DNA of 64,000 nucleotides, from contig CAMVPC010000001.1 of NCBI GenBank assembly GCA_947169265.1, positions 62,001 through 126,000 on the forward strand, written 5' to 3'. The position numbers were made by a program, and so were the translations under genes. Shown in pieces: positions 19,452 through 26,792 of the stretch. Within the stretch, counting starts at the first letter, position 1. Each line of letters opens with the position of its first letter. The notes beneath the pieces were generated by a model. It was not told where the DNA came from. It saw nothing but the letters and a program-made list of their open reading frames with translations, and ran no database searches. The DNA is from an uncultured Prevotellaceae bacterium (GTDB lineage: Bacteria; Bacteroidota; Bacteroidia; Bacteroidales; Muribaculaceae).

Positions 19452-20711
19452 TTAAAACCGCACGCCCAGGGCAGCCGTGACATCGAGCAGGTGGGAGCCG
19501 AAGCGGTAATAGCCTGTGTTGAACAGATTGCTGTCGAGGTAGCTCTGCACCGAGGCGAAGTAGCGTTTGTGGCTATAAGTGAAGGCCAGACGCAGTTTGC
19601 CGTTGAGCACAAAATAATTGCCCGGGTTGTCTTCGGTGGATACGGGCGAGGTTCTCTTGAGCCCCATGTCGAGCACGGCGGTGCAGTTAAACACCCAGTG
19701 CCGTCCCAGCACGCAGTTGTAGCCGTAACCGCCGCTCAGGCAGTAGTCGGTGTAGTTGAACGGCGTTTCCTTTTCGTCTTCCTCGAACTCGAACCTTTCC
19801 CGCTCCTTTGGGGTCATCTTCGATGCGTCGAAGGTGAAGTTTTGGTGCATTATCCTCACACCGGCCAAGAACGAGCCCGCGCTGCGCAACTGGTATTTCG
19901 AGAAAGAATAAGGTGCCGCGTGGGCATAACGAAGATGGTTAAAGATATAATAGGAACGGATGCCCCACGACTTTCGTTTCATGCCGTGGAAGTGTCGCAC
20001 CTTGAAAAGCTCGCCTGTTTTTGCTTCCTTGAGTTGCAGTGTCATGGAACCCGTGTTGAGCATGCGGTAATAGTCAAAGGTGAAGCGCGACGTGGCAAAC
20101 GAGATTTCCATCTTGCGGCTTGTTTTCTTGCCGCCGAAAATGTGGTTCACGTCCATTGAGTAGCCCAGAGAAAACCCCATGAGCGAAAAATAAAGACCAA
20201 TGTTGCTCGTGGCGTTGCTGTAAAACGTCAAGTTATCCTTTGACTCAAGGCGGCAGTGGTAGTTGTCCATCCAGTTATTGTTCTTCACGGTGAAGCGCAC
20301 CTTTTCCTTGACACTCTTCACATAAGTCGAGTCGTAACTGTTAAACACGCGCTGTTCCCATTTATACACCTTATACCCGAAGCGGATGATGCCGGGATAG
20401 TGATAGGTGGTGTCTTCTAAATTCACATTGCCGTGCTTGAGCGCGCGCCACCAGTAGCCCTTGTCACGCACTGTATCATAAGGCTCGTTGATTTTCTCCA
20501 TCACCTTGTCGCGAATCCTTTGAAACAGCCCCTTGATGCCACGGCGCGCCGCGGCTTGCGGCGCCGCGATAGTGTCAAGCGGCTCGACGGCCGCTTGCGG
20601 GCTTTGAGCGACAGGCACGCTGTCGGCCAAACTCATATCGTTCCCGGCAGCCGCGATTGGTGGCAGCAGCAACGTCCACAGCAGCAAGATAGCCACAAAG
20701 ATCCGTTTCAT
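19452..20711 (-). CDS. DUF4421 family outer-membrane-type protein
   Basis: 419 aa with a signal peptide (MKRIFVAILLLWTLLLPPIAAA). From about residue 95 the sequence follows DUF4421: long amphipathic strands with alternating aromatics (NIGLYFSLMGFSLGYSMDVN, KMEISFATSRFTFDYYRML, YRFGSHLLDVTAALGVRF). The C-terminal phenylalanine fits an outer-membrane barrel. The function of the family is unknown. Between the signal and the barrel lies a linker containing RRGIKGLFQRIRDKVMEKINEPYD. It is monocistronic, with the 61-bp repeats just upstream of its start. Confidence 0.8.
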   Translation of the reverse strand: MKRIFVAILLLWTLLLPPIAAAGNDMSLADSVPVAQSPQAAVEPLDTIAAPQAAARRGIKGLFQRIRDKVMEKINEPYDTVRDKGYWWRALKHGNVNLEDTTYHYPGIIRFGYKVYKWEQRVFNSYDSTYVKSVKEKVRFTVKNNNWMDNYHCRLESKDNLTFYSNATSNIGLYFSLMGFSLGYSMDVNHIFGGKKTSRKMEISFATSRFTFDYYRMLNTGSMTLQLKEAKTGELFKVRHFHGMKRKSWGIRSYYIFNHLRYAHAAPYSFSKYQLRSAGSFLAGVRIMHQNFTFDASKMTPKERERFEFEEDEKETPFNYTDYCLSGGYGYNCVLGRHWVFNCTAVLDMGLKRTSPVSTEDNPGNYFVLNGKLRLAFTYSHKRYFASVQSYLDSNLFNTGYYRFGSHLLDVTAALGVRF

Positions 20712-20721
20712 GCTGCAAAAT

Positions 20722-20862
20722 TAGTGCAAGGCGAACACAAAAGCAAAAAAATATTTTGCTTTTGTTGAGCCGCCGCCTAATTTCGCCGCCCCGCGGCAAC
20801 ATAGTGCAAGGCGAACACAAAAGCAAAAAAATATTTTGCTTTTGTTGAGCCGCCGCCTAATT
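20722..20862. repeat. Two perfect 61-bp direct repeats, each containing a hairpin
   Basis: Copies at 20722-20782 and 20802-20862 are identical and offset by 80 bp. Each holds an inverted repeat CAAAAGCAAAA / TTTTGCTTTTG (20738-20748 with 20754-20764, and 20818-20828 with 20834-20844), able to act as a terminator in either direction. They lie between the 5' end of the DUF4421 gene and the 3' end of ssrA, both on the minus strand, so a terminator for ssrA is plausible. Confidence 0.85.
20818..20844 (-). terminator. Likely ssrA terminator (copy 2 of the hairpin repeat)
   Basis: 11-bp stem with a 5-base loop, about 70 bp downstream of the tmRNA 3' end on the minus strand; the A-rich and T-rich arms give a T tract in either orientation. 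Copy 1 at 20738-20764 would be a second, tandem terminator. Confidence 0.55.
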
Positions 20863-20914
20863 AAAAGGCAATCGCAGGTGGCTCGTTGTGGAGCCGCTTG
20901 CGATTGCCTATTTG

Positions 20915-21313
20915 TGGAGCTGGAGGGGTTTGAACCCTCGTCCAAACGCGGAACTAATGGGTTTTCTACATGCTTAGTCCTGACTTGGTTTTCGACCGCC
21001 GGCAGGCTCGGGACGACCAACCGTAGGCTTAGTTCCTGAATTTCGACGCGGGCGCGGAACGTTCCCGTGTCTATCCCCGATTTTCGAGCACCACCGTTTC
21101 GACGAGCCTCGCGGAAAGGGCTGCCGGGTGATGTCTTGTCGCCACCGCCTTGGGTGGCGATTAAGCTGATCTACTGTGCTTCAATCAGGCAGCAAGAGCG
21201 TAAGTGTTTTCGCCATTTAAAATTTAGTGATGACTGAGATTAAAGAGCAAGGCCATCGTCGCTCTGCATGCTTGCCCACCACCTCTACACGCTGTCAAAT
21301 CCAAGTCAGCCCC
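20915..21313 (-). ncRNA. ssrA: Transfer-messenger RNA (tmRNA)
   Basis: Rescues stalled ribosomes by trans-translation. On the minus strand the 5' end GGGGCTGACTTGGATTTGACA pairs with the 3' end CAGCTCC(A) to form the alanyl acceptor stem. The T arm GGGTTCAAACCC is at the 3' side. The tag frame at 21185-21214 reads GENTYALAA followed by TGA, preceded in the product by Ala from the charged tmRNA; the YALAA ending is the usual degron. The 3' CCA is not encoded (ACAAA follows), so it would be added enzymatically. Total length about 399 nt. Confidence 0.95.
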
Positions 21314-21480
21314 GTTACAGGTAAGTGGAAAAGTGGCGGCAAAAGTACAGCCTTTTTGTCACCCGCGCAACTTTTTCCCCGTTTTTTTTCCAAAAAATCG
21401 GTTTAACCGGCGGTGAGGGGAGTGTGGCGGCAATAAATTCGTGTCGCGGGCGTTATTTTATAGAGAAACTTTGCACGACG

Positions 21481-23109
21481 ATGAAAAAAATGTTTTTGAT
21501 GATAGCGGCCGCTGTGGTTGCGTGCCTGGCGGCTGTGGCCCAGGATGGTGCGAGCCCTGTGACGTTCACGGGCAACAGTCACGCGGTGTGGAGCGAGACG
21601 CCGGCGGCCTCGACGGGTCTTAACACGATATTTGTGCTGCACGACATGGAAGGCGTGAGCATGCACTACACTGCTACCGACCCGGCGGCCACGGTGACGT
21701 GGCTCGTTTATGGCGAGCAGGGTGGGGGATATGCCCAGGAGGTGGCGGGTGTCACCCACGAGGGTCTCACGAGTACGCTGGCCAATCCCGAGGGGAATCG
21801 CGGCTACATTATCGAGGAGGACACGCGGCGCACCTATGTGTGGGTGGCCGATTACTCTAAATTCCGCCTCACCATCAACGCACTGCGGCTGGGCGAGGGC
21901 GACTGTTCGACGGCCACGCTCTATGTGGACGGTAGCGGCCCCGACATCGTGTACTACACGATTACGGGTGTTCGCCATGTGCTTGACCGTGGATTGACGC
22001 TCTCCTACCACGACGTGGAATGGAAAGCCAACGACCCCGACCCGGGTCAGCCCGATGATGGCGGTGGCGGTGGTGGCGGCGACGACGGGACCACCAAGGT
22101 GTGCCCTTTTTGCGGCGAGACGATTCCCGCTCAGGCCCGCAAGTGCCGTTACTGCGGCGCGTGGCTCGACGGCAGTGATGGCGGCGATGGCGGCGACGAC
22201 GGCAATGGCGCGCCGCGGCGTCGCGGGGCGCGCGCGCTGGTGAAGTTCAGCGCGAGCGCGACATCGGGCAGTGAGACTGGCGAGTGGGTGCAAATCGACA
22301 AGAGCGAGAGCTATTCGGGCTTCAAGGCGACTATCGTGTTGCCGTCGCCTTATTGCTCCACCACGTTCACGCTGAGCGGCGACAAGTTCCTCGAGTTCTG
22401 GAACGAGCCGTTGCAGGTGGCCACAACAAGCGACACCTTTGTGCCGGTGGCCATCGATGCCCATTGCGTGGCCATCCAGGAGACCGAGAGTCACGACAAT
22501 GAGATTAAAAACCAGGGTGAGGGCCTGTTGGGCGGATCGGCGCCTGTCACCATCACGTTCCATGCCGATTGTACCGAGGCCGTCGTCTATCGCGAGTGGC
22601 AGATGGCTACCGACCCCGACTTCCGGGATATCCAGTTGCGTCTGGGCCAGGACGAGGTTACGCAGACATTTATGGAGGAAGGCACCACCTACTGGCGCTT
22701 TGTGTATGCCAACGAGGACAATTCGTGTACGAGCGAAAGCGAGACTTACACGGTGTCGATAGGCATAAGCGAGCTCAAGTGTCCCAATGTGTTCACGCCG
22801 GGCGTGAGCGAGGGCCAGAACGACGAGTGGAAAGTGTCGTATCGCTCCATCACGCGTTTCCACTGCTGGATTTTCAACCGCTGGGGCAACAAGATTATTG
22901 AGCTCACCGACCCGTCGCAGGGCTGGGACGGCACTTACGGCGGCAAGCTCGTCAAGCCCGGTGTGTATTACTATGTGATAGAGGCCGAGGGTGCCGACGG
23001 CAAGCACTACAAACTTAGCGGCGATATCAACATCATCCGTTATCGCAAGAATCCGCTCTCAGGCGGCGAGGAAACCACGGGTGGCGGCGACGGCGGCGTC
23101 ACTGAGTAA
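21481..23109 (+). CDS. T9SS type B sorting-domain protein with embedded zinc ribbon
   Basis: 542 aa from the ATG at 21481, which begins a clear signal peptide (MKKMFLMIAAAVVACLAAVA). The N-terminal domain is beta-rich. At about residues 205-235 there is a zinc-ribbon sequence (CPFCGETIPAQARKCRYCGA) flanked by Gly/Asp-rich linkers. The C-terminus (CPNVFTPGVSEGQND ... HCWIFNRWGNKIIE ... GWDGTYGGKLVKPGVYYYVI) is the gliding-motility-associated CHU_C type B sorting domain used by the type 9 secretion system. It is then a secreted, surface-attached protein. A zinc ribbon is unusual in that location. It is transcribed divergently from ssrA. Confidence 0.88.
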   Translation: MKKMFLMIAAAVVACLAAVAQDGASPVTFTGNSHAVWSETPAASTGLNTIFVLHDMEGVSMHYTATDPAATVTWLVYGEQGGGYAQEVAGVTHEGLTSTLANPEGNRGYIIEEDTRRTYVWVADYSKFRLTINALRLGEGDCSTATLYVDGSGPDIVYYTITGVRHVLDRGLTLSYHDVEWKANDPDPGQPDDGGGGGGGDDGTTKVCPFCGETIPAQARKCRYCGAWLDGSDGGDGGDDGNGAPRRRGARALVKFSASATSGSETGEWVQIDKSESYSGFKATIVLPSPYCSTTFTLSGDKFLEFWNEPLQVATTSDTFVPVAIDAHCVAIQETESHDNEIKNQGEGLLGGSAPVTITFHADCTEAVVYREWQMATDPDFRDIQLRLGQDEVTQTFMEEGTTYWRFVYANEDNSCTSESETYTVSIGISELKCPNVFTPGVSEGQNDEWKVSYRSITRFHCWIFNRWGNKIIELTDPSQGWDGTYGGKLVKPGVYYYVIEAEGADGKHYKLSGDINIIRYRKNPLSGGEETTGGGDGGVTE

Positions 23110-23165
23110 GTGAGAACTGAGCGTTAAGCTTCTGTTAGCTGACATCTACCACCTGACCTCATTAA

Positions 23166-23204
23166 CGCAGCATGCCTCACCGGTGACGGGTGAGGCATGC
23201 TGCG
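23166..23204. terminator. 16-bp hairpin after the T9SS protein gene
   Basis: Arms 23166-23181 and 23189-23204 (CGCAGCATGCCTCACC and complement) with a 7-base loop, about 57 bp past the stop at 23109 and before the convergent LuxR-type gene. There is no T run, so it is probably a hairpin-only or bidirectional terminator. Confidence 0.6.
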
Positions 23205-23266
23205 ATGGTTGTGGGTAGTGCATCGCTCGTTGAGCGTGCGATGTCGGTTTTCAGTACCTTTACCAG

Positions 23267-23485
23267 TTAGTTATTTCGCGGAATAAGGTTCAGTCTGTAA
23301 GCCTTACCAATAAGTTCAGCTACATTGTGGGATTCTGTCTTACGCAGCAACTGTTTTCGGTGGTACTGCACGGTGTTGACCGAAATGAACATCTCTTTCG
23401 CGATTTCGCGACTGTTCATTCCCTCGACCAGGAACTGGAGCACCTGGATTTCGCGTTGTGTCAATTCCATTTGTGGGGCAGCCAT
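23267..23485 (-). CDS. Single-domain LuxR-type HTH regulator
   Basis: 72 aa consisting almost only of a GerE/LuxR DNA-binding domain: LTQREIQVLQFLVEG, then NSREIAKEMFISVNTVQYHRKQLLRK, the canonical helix-turn-helix. No receiver or sensor domain is present, so it may be a stand-alone regulator or partner of another protein. The start at 23485 (MAAPQMELT) is chosen because the promoter at 23524-23556 excludes the longer frame beginning at 23554. The target is unknown. Confidence 0.8.
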   Translation of the reverse strand: MAAPQMELTQREIQVLQFLVEGMNSREIAKEMFISVNTVQYHRKQLLRKTESHNVAELIGKAYRLNLIPRNN

Positions 23486-23523
23486 AAATTGAAATATTAA
23501 TAAGATAGGTGTAAATATGTTGC

Positions 23524-23556
23524 AAAGGTAATTCCACAAGTTGATAATTTCCAAAT
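23524..23556 (-). promoter_or_regulatory. Promoter of the LuxR-type regulator gene
   Basis: -7 TACCTTTG at 23524-23531 and -33 TTTG at 23553-23556 on the minus strand, 21 bp apart. Confidence 0.7.
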
Positions 23557-23728
23557 ATTTAGAATTTTATTTTCTTGATTTTGTCCAAAACTACCCACTT
23601 AGGTAGTGTTTTGGTACCAATTATGGTAATGTGATTTTTAGCTATTGTAAATCAATGGCTTGCACGGGCGTCGGTTTGCCCTACCAAAGTTGGCGTTAAT
23701 CTTGAAACGTCAGCTCGGCTGTGGAGGG

Positions 23729-24772
23729 CTAAATGTGGAACAAGTCGCGGTAGAGGTCGAGCGCGGTCGTGATATCATCGGGCGTAACTGCCCGGTCGAC
23801 GCGAGGGTGCCCGCATGCGGCGAGCAGTGTGCAGTTGATTTCGCCGTGATGGCTTTTCTTGTCGTGGCGCATGGTCTCGACGAGCCATGGATAGTCGTCG
23901 CAAGTGATGACGAAGGTGCCGTACCGCTCCATGACGAAGTCGGCGAGACGATAGACTATGGCCGAGGGGAATCCCAGCCGCAGGTGCGAGAGCAAACTCT
24001 CGACCACGAGTCCCCATGCGACGGCATAACCATGTGGCACGGGTTGCCGGCGGCGCAGGGCGAGGCTTTCGAAGGCGTGCCCCACAGTGTGCCCCAGGTT
24101 GAGGGCTTTGCGCGGTCCTTGCTCGTGCGGGTCTTGCTCGACGATGCGCTGTTTCACTTCGACCGACCGGCGCAGCAGCTCGAGCGGCACCGGCTCGCCG
24201 GTGGGGTCGAGCCGCATGAGTTGTTCGAGACTGTCGTCGTCGGTGAGCATGGCGTGCTTGAGCATCTCGGCATAGCCCGAGAGCAGTTCGTCGTGGGGCA
24301 AGGTGCCGAAAAACGCGGTGGAGATGATCACGTGTGAGGCCGGTGCAAAGACGCCCAGCTCGTTCTTGAGCCCGCCGTGGTTGATGCCCGTTTTGCCGCC
24401 CACGGCGGCGTCGACGGCGGCGAGCAGGGTGGTGGGCACGTTGATGAAACGGATGCCTCGCTTGAAGGTGGCCGCCGCCATGCCGCCCAAGTCGGTGACC
24501 ATGCCGCCGCCCACGTTGACGAGGACCGAGGCGCGCGTGGCGCCCTCGCGCTGAAGGGCGTTCCACACGTCTTCGAGCGCGCTCAAGTCTTTGTGGCTGT
24601 CGCCGGCTGCGATGGTGATGGGCGCGGCGTTGAGGTGGAGTTGCGGCAGCACAAGGGCGGCGGTGTGCTCGTCGGCGAGAACGAATACCTTGGCGGGATT
24701 GAGGCTGTGCAGGGCCTCGTGCAGGGCCTCGTCCACTTTGTTGGTGAAAATCACGTGCTGCTCCATCGTCAA
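23729..24772 (-). CDS. aroB: 3-dehydroquinate synthase
   Basis: 347 aa, second step of the shikimate pathway: DAHP to 3-dehydroquinate, with NAD and a divalent metal. Visible signatures are the NAD-binding VGGGMVTDLGGMAA, the PTTLLAAVDAAVGGKTGINH active-site segment, the metal-ligand Glu in SGYAEMLKH and the His pair in LNLGHTVGHAFES. The start MTMEQHVIF at 24772 lies 26 bp after the cls stop on the same strand, suggesting cotranscription with cls and the mini T9SS-domain gene. Confidence 0.96.
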   Translation of the reverse strand: MTMEQHVIFTNKVDEALHEALHSLNPAKVFVLADEHTAALVLPQLHLNAAPITIAAGDSHKDLSALEDVWNALQREGATRASVLVNVGGGMVTDLGGMAAATFKRGIRFINVPTTLLAAVDAAVGGKTGINHGGLKNELGVFAPASHVIISTAFFGTLPHDELLSGYAEMLKHAMLTDDDSLEQLMRLDPTGEPVPLELLRRSVEVKQRIVEQDPHEQGPRKALNLGHTVGHAFESLALRRRQPVPHGYAVAWGLVVESLLSHLRLGFPSAIVYRLADFVMERYGTFVITCDDYPWLVETMRHDKKSHHGEINCTLLAACGHPRVDRAVTPDDITTALDLYRDLFHI

Positions 24773-24798
24773 GTTGATTGCTTAAGAAATGAAGCACC

Positions 24799-26241
24799 TC
24801 AAAGGATGGGCGCCATGAGGCGTGCCACCGATTCGACGGCCTTGCGCCACAAGCGCCGCTTTTTCCACCGGGCAAGGATGATGCGCGTGCATTGCTGCTG
24901 GTCGTCGAGGAAGATGGCCTTCATGCGGTGGTTGAAGCTGTTGCCGTAGACGAGCGCGTTGCACTCAAAATTGTGCTCGAAACTGCGGAAGTCAAAGTTT
25001 GTCGAGCCGGTGGTGACGAAGTCGTCGTCGATGATGATGACCTTGGAGTGGAGCATGCCCGGCTCATAGAAGTACACCTTGATGCCGCTCAGCAGGCACT
25101 CCTTGATGTAGCTGTGGGCGGCAAATTCGAGCAGGCGCGAGTCGGGATTGCGCGGCATCATCAGCCTCACGTCCACGCCACTTAGCGCCACGGCCTGCAG
25201 GGTGCGCAGCAAGCTGTCGTTTGGAAGGAAATAGGGCGTCTGCACGTAGACGCACTTCCTGGCGCTCGACAGGGCGCGCAGGAAGATGAAGGCGATGTTG
25301 CTCCAGCGGTCGGTGGGGCCGCTCATCACGATTTGCATGGCGTCGCCCGGTGTCGCCGGGTCATAGTCCTTGAGGGGCACGTTGAGCAATTCGTGGCGCA
25401 TGAAATACCAATCGACGGCAAACGAGTATTGTAGGGCCCTCACGGCGTTGCCGCGGATGCGCAGGTGGGTATCGCGCCACGATCCGTGTTTCGTGCCTTC
25501 CACATACCGGTCGGCGATGTTCATGCCGCCAATGTAGCCTGTTTCGCCATCGATGACCGCCACCTTGCGGTGGTTGCGCCAGTTGGCGTGGTTGGCAAGT
25601 TCGGGGAAGGTTACTTTGAGGAAAGGGTAGGCCTCGACACCTTGCTTGCGCAAGCGCTTGAAGTAAGTGCTGGTGAGCTTGAACGAACCCACGTGGTCAT
25701 AGATGACGCGCACCTTCACGCCTTCGCGCGCTTTCTGCGCGAGGATTCGGGCCAGCCGGTTGCCTATCTTGTCGTCCTCGATGATGTAGTATTGCAGGTG
25801 GATATACTCGCGGGCGGCCAGCAGGTCGGCCTCGAGAGCTTCCATCTTCTGTTTCCCGCCGGTGAAGATTTCCACCTCGTTGCCGGGAATCACGGGACAG
25901 TCGACCAGTCGCGATGCCAGCGACGAGAGCGAGCGGCAAGCTTCGTCGAGCTCGGGTTGTGCCTTGGTGTCGTCGGGCAGGTGGTCGGTGTTGCGCAGGC
26001 GCCGGCGCTTGCGGTGCGAAATCATGCGCACGCTCTTAAGACTGCGCCCGAAGAACATATACAGCACAAAGCCCACGACAGGCAGCAAGATGAGCACGGT
26101 AATCCATGCGAGCGACTTGACCGGGTTTCGGTTCTCGCTGATTACCACGCCGATACTGGTGAGTATCGTGAGTACATAGAGGATGGTAAGTACCCTAAAA
26201 ACGATGTGGGCATAAGGGAATAATTCGTCGAGCAAGACCAT
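24799..26241 (-). CDS. cls: Cardiolipin synthase (PLD family)
   Basis: 480 aa membrane enzyme condensing phosphatidylglycerol to cardiolipin. Two N-terminal transmembrane helices (about residues 10-30 and 40-60, PLDc_N) precede two phospholipase D HKD motifs: HRKVAVID with H224, K226 and D231, and HSKVIIID with H398, K400 and D405, each followed by the GG/GSxNxDxRS-type segment. Length and order are normal for Cls. It lies between aroB and a 102-aa secreted protein gene on the same strand. Confidence 0.95.
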   Translation of the reverse strand: MVLLDELFPYAHIVFRVLTILYVLTILTSIGVVISENRNPVKSLAWITVLILLPVVGFVLYMFFGRSLKSVRMISHRKRRRLRNTDHLPDDTKAQPELDEACRSLSSLASRLVDCPVIPGNEVEIFTGGKQKMEALEADLLAAREYIHLQYYIIEDDKIGNRLARILAQKAREGVKVRVIYDHVGSFKLTSTYFKRLRKQGVEAYPFLKVTFPELANHANWRNHRKVAVIDGETGYIGGMNIADRYVEGTKHGSWRDTHLRIRGNAVRALQYSFAVDWYFMRHELLNVPLKDYDPATPGDAMQIVMSGPTDRWSNIAFIFLRALSSARKCVYVQTPYFLPNDSLLRTLQAVALSGVDVRLMMPRNPDSRLLEFAAHSYIKECLLSGIKVYFYEPGMLHSKVIIIDDDFVTTGSTNFDFRSFEHNFECNALVYGNSFNHRMKAIFLDDQQQCTRIILARWKKRRLWRKAVESVARLMAPIL

Positions 26242-26254
26242 GGCACACGCGTCA

Positions 26255-26563
26255 CTACTTGACCACTACCTTGTGCGACCAGTGGCCGGCACACTTGACG
26301 AGGTAAAATCCTTTGGTCATGTCGATGGTGACGCGGCCCTGCGCCGACACCTTCACGGTGCGCAGCAACTGGCCGGTGACGGAGTAGAGCCTGAACGTGG
26401 CGTCCTCATCGCCGGCGATAAGGGTCACAGTACCCTTGCCGCCCAAGGCCTGCGGCTCGTTGCTTACCGTCTCGATGCGCGACGAGGCGGGCACCGCTTG
26501 CACCGCCATGGGGACGGCAGTTGCGGCACACCAAACGAGCAATATGGCGAGGACTTTCTTCAT
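26255..26563 (-). CDS. Mini secreted protein made of a T9SS type A-like tail
   Basis: 102 aa. Signal peptide MKKVLAILLVWCAATAVPMAVQA, a 20-residue linker, then a strand pattern typical of the Por/T9SS type A C-terminal domain: ATFRLYSVTGQLLRTVKVSAQ, RVTIDMTKGFYLVKCAGH and the lysine-ended HKVVVK. The cargo domain normally found N-terminal to such a tail is absent. It may be a degraded gene, a small secreted decoy or an accessory of the secretion machinery. It sits 13 bp upstream of cls on the same strand. Confidence 0.7.
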   Translation of the reverse strand: MKKVLAILLVWCAATAVPMAVQAVPASSRIETVSNEPQALGGKGTVTLIAGDEDATFRLYSVTGQLLRTVKVSAQGRVTIDMTKGFYLVKCAGHWSHKVVVK

Positions 26564-26792
26564 TTCAATCTACAAAATTACTGCTCTTGAGCGAAAAAAC
26601 CTAAATTTTAACACAATTTTTCACACTAAATATCGTTTAGCTCCACTTTTCTCCGATATAATCCACAGGCAGCGAGTGGCAAGCCTTGAGCGCTATTGCA
26701 ATGCGAATTTTGCAAATTGAGCGAATGTTCACAAATCAAATCACGCTCTACCCTGTTCCCATTTTGACACGAAACGGAGCAATTTGTTTAAT

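Noticed and set aside
20836..21039. 67-codon plus-strand frame across the 3' half of the tmRNA
   Set aside because: It is the antisense of ssrA; the sequence LEGFEPSSKRG is the well-known false protein generated by tRNA/tmRNA T arms.
24900..26223. Long plus-strand frames opposite cls and aroB
   Set aside because: They are GC-driven antisense shadows of genes with complete catalytic motifs.
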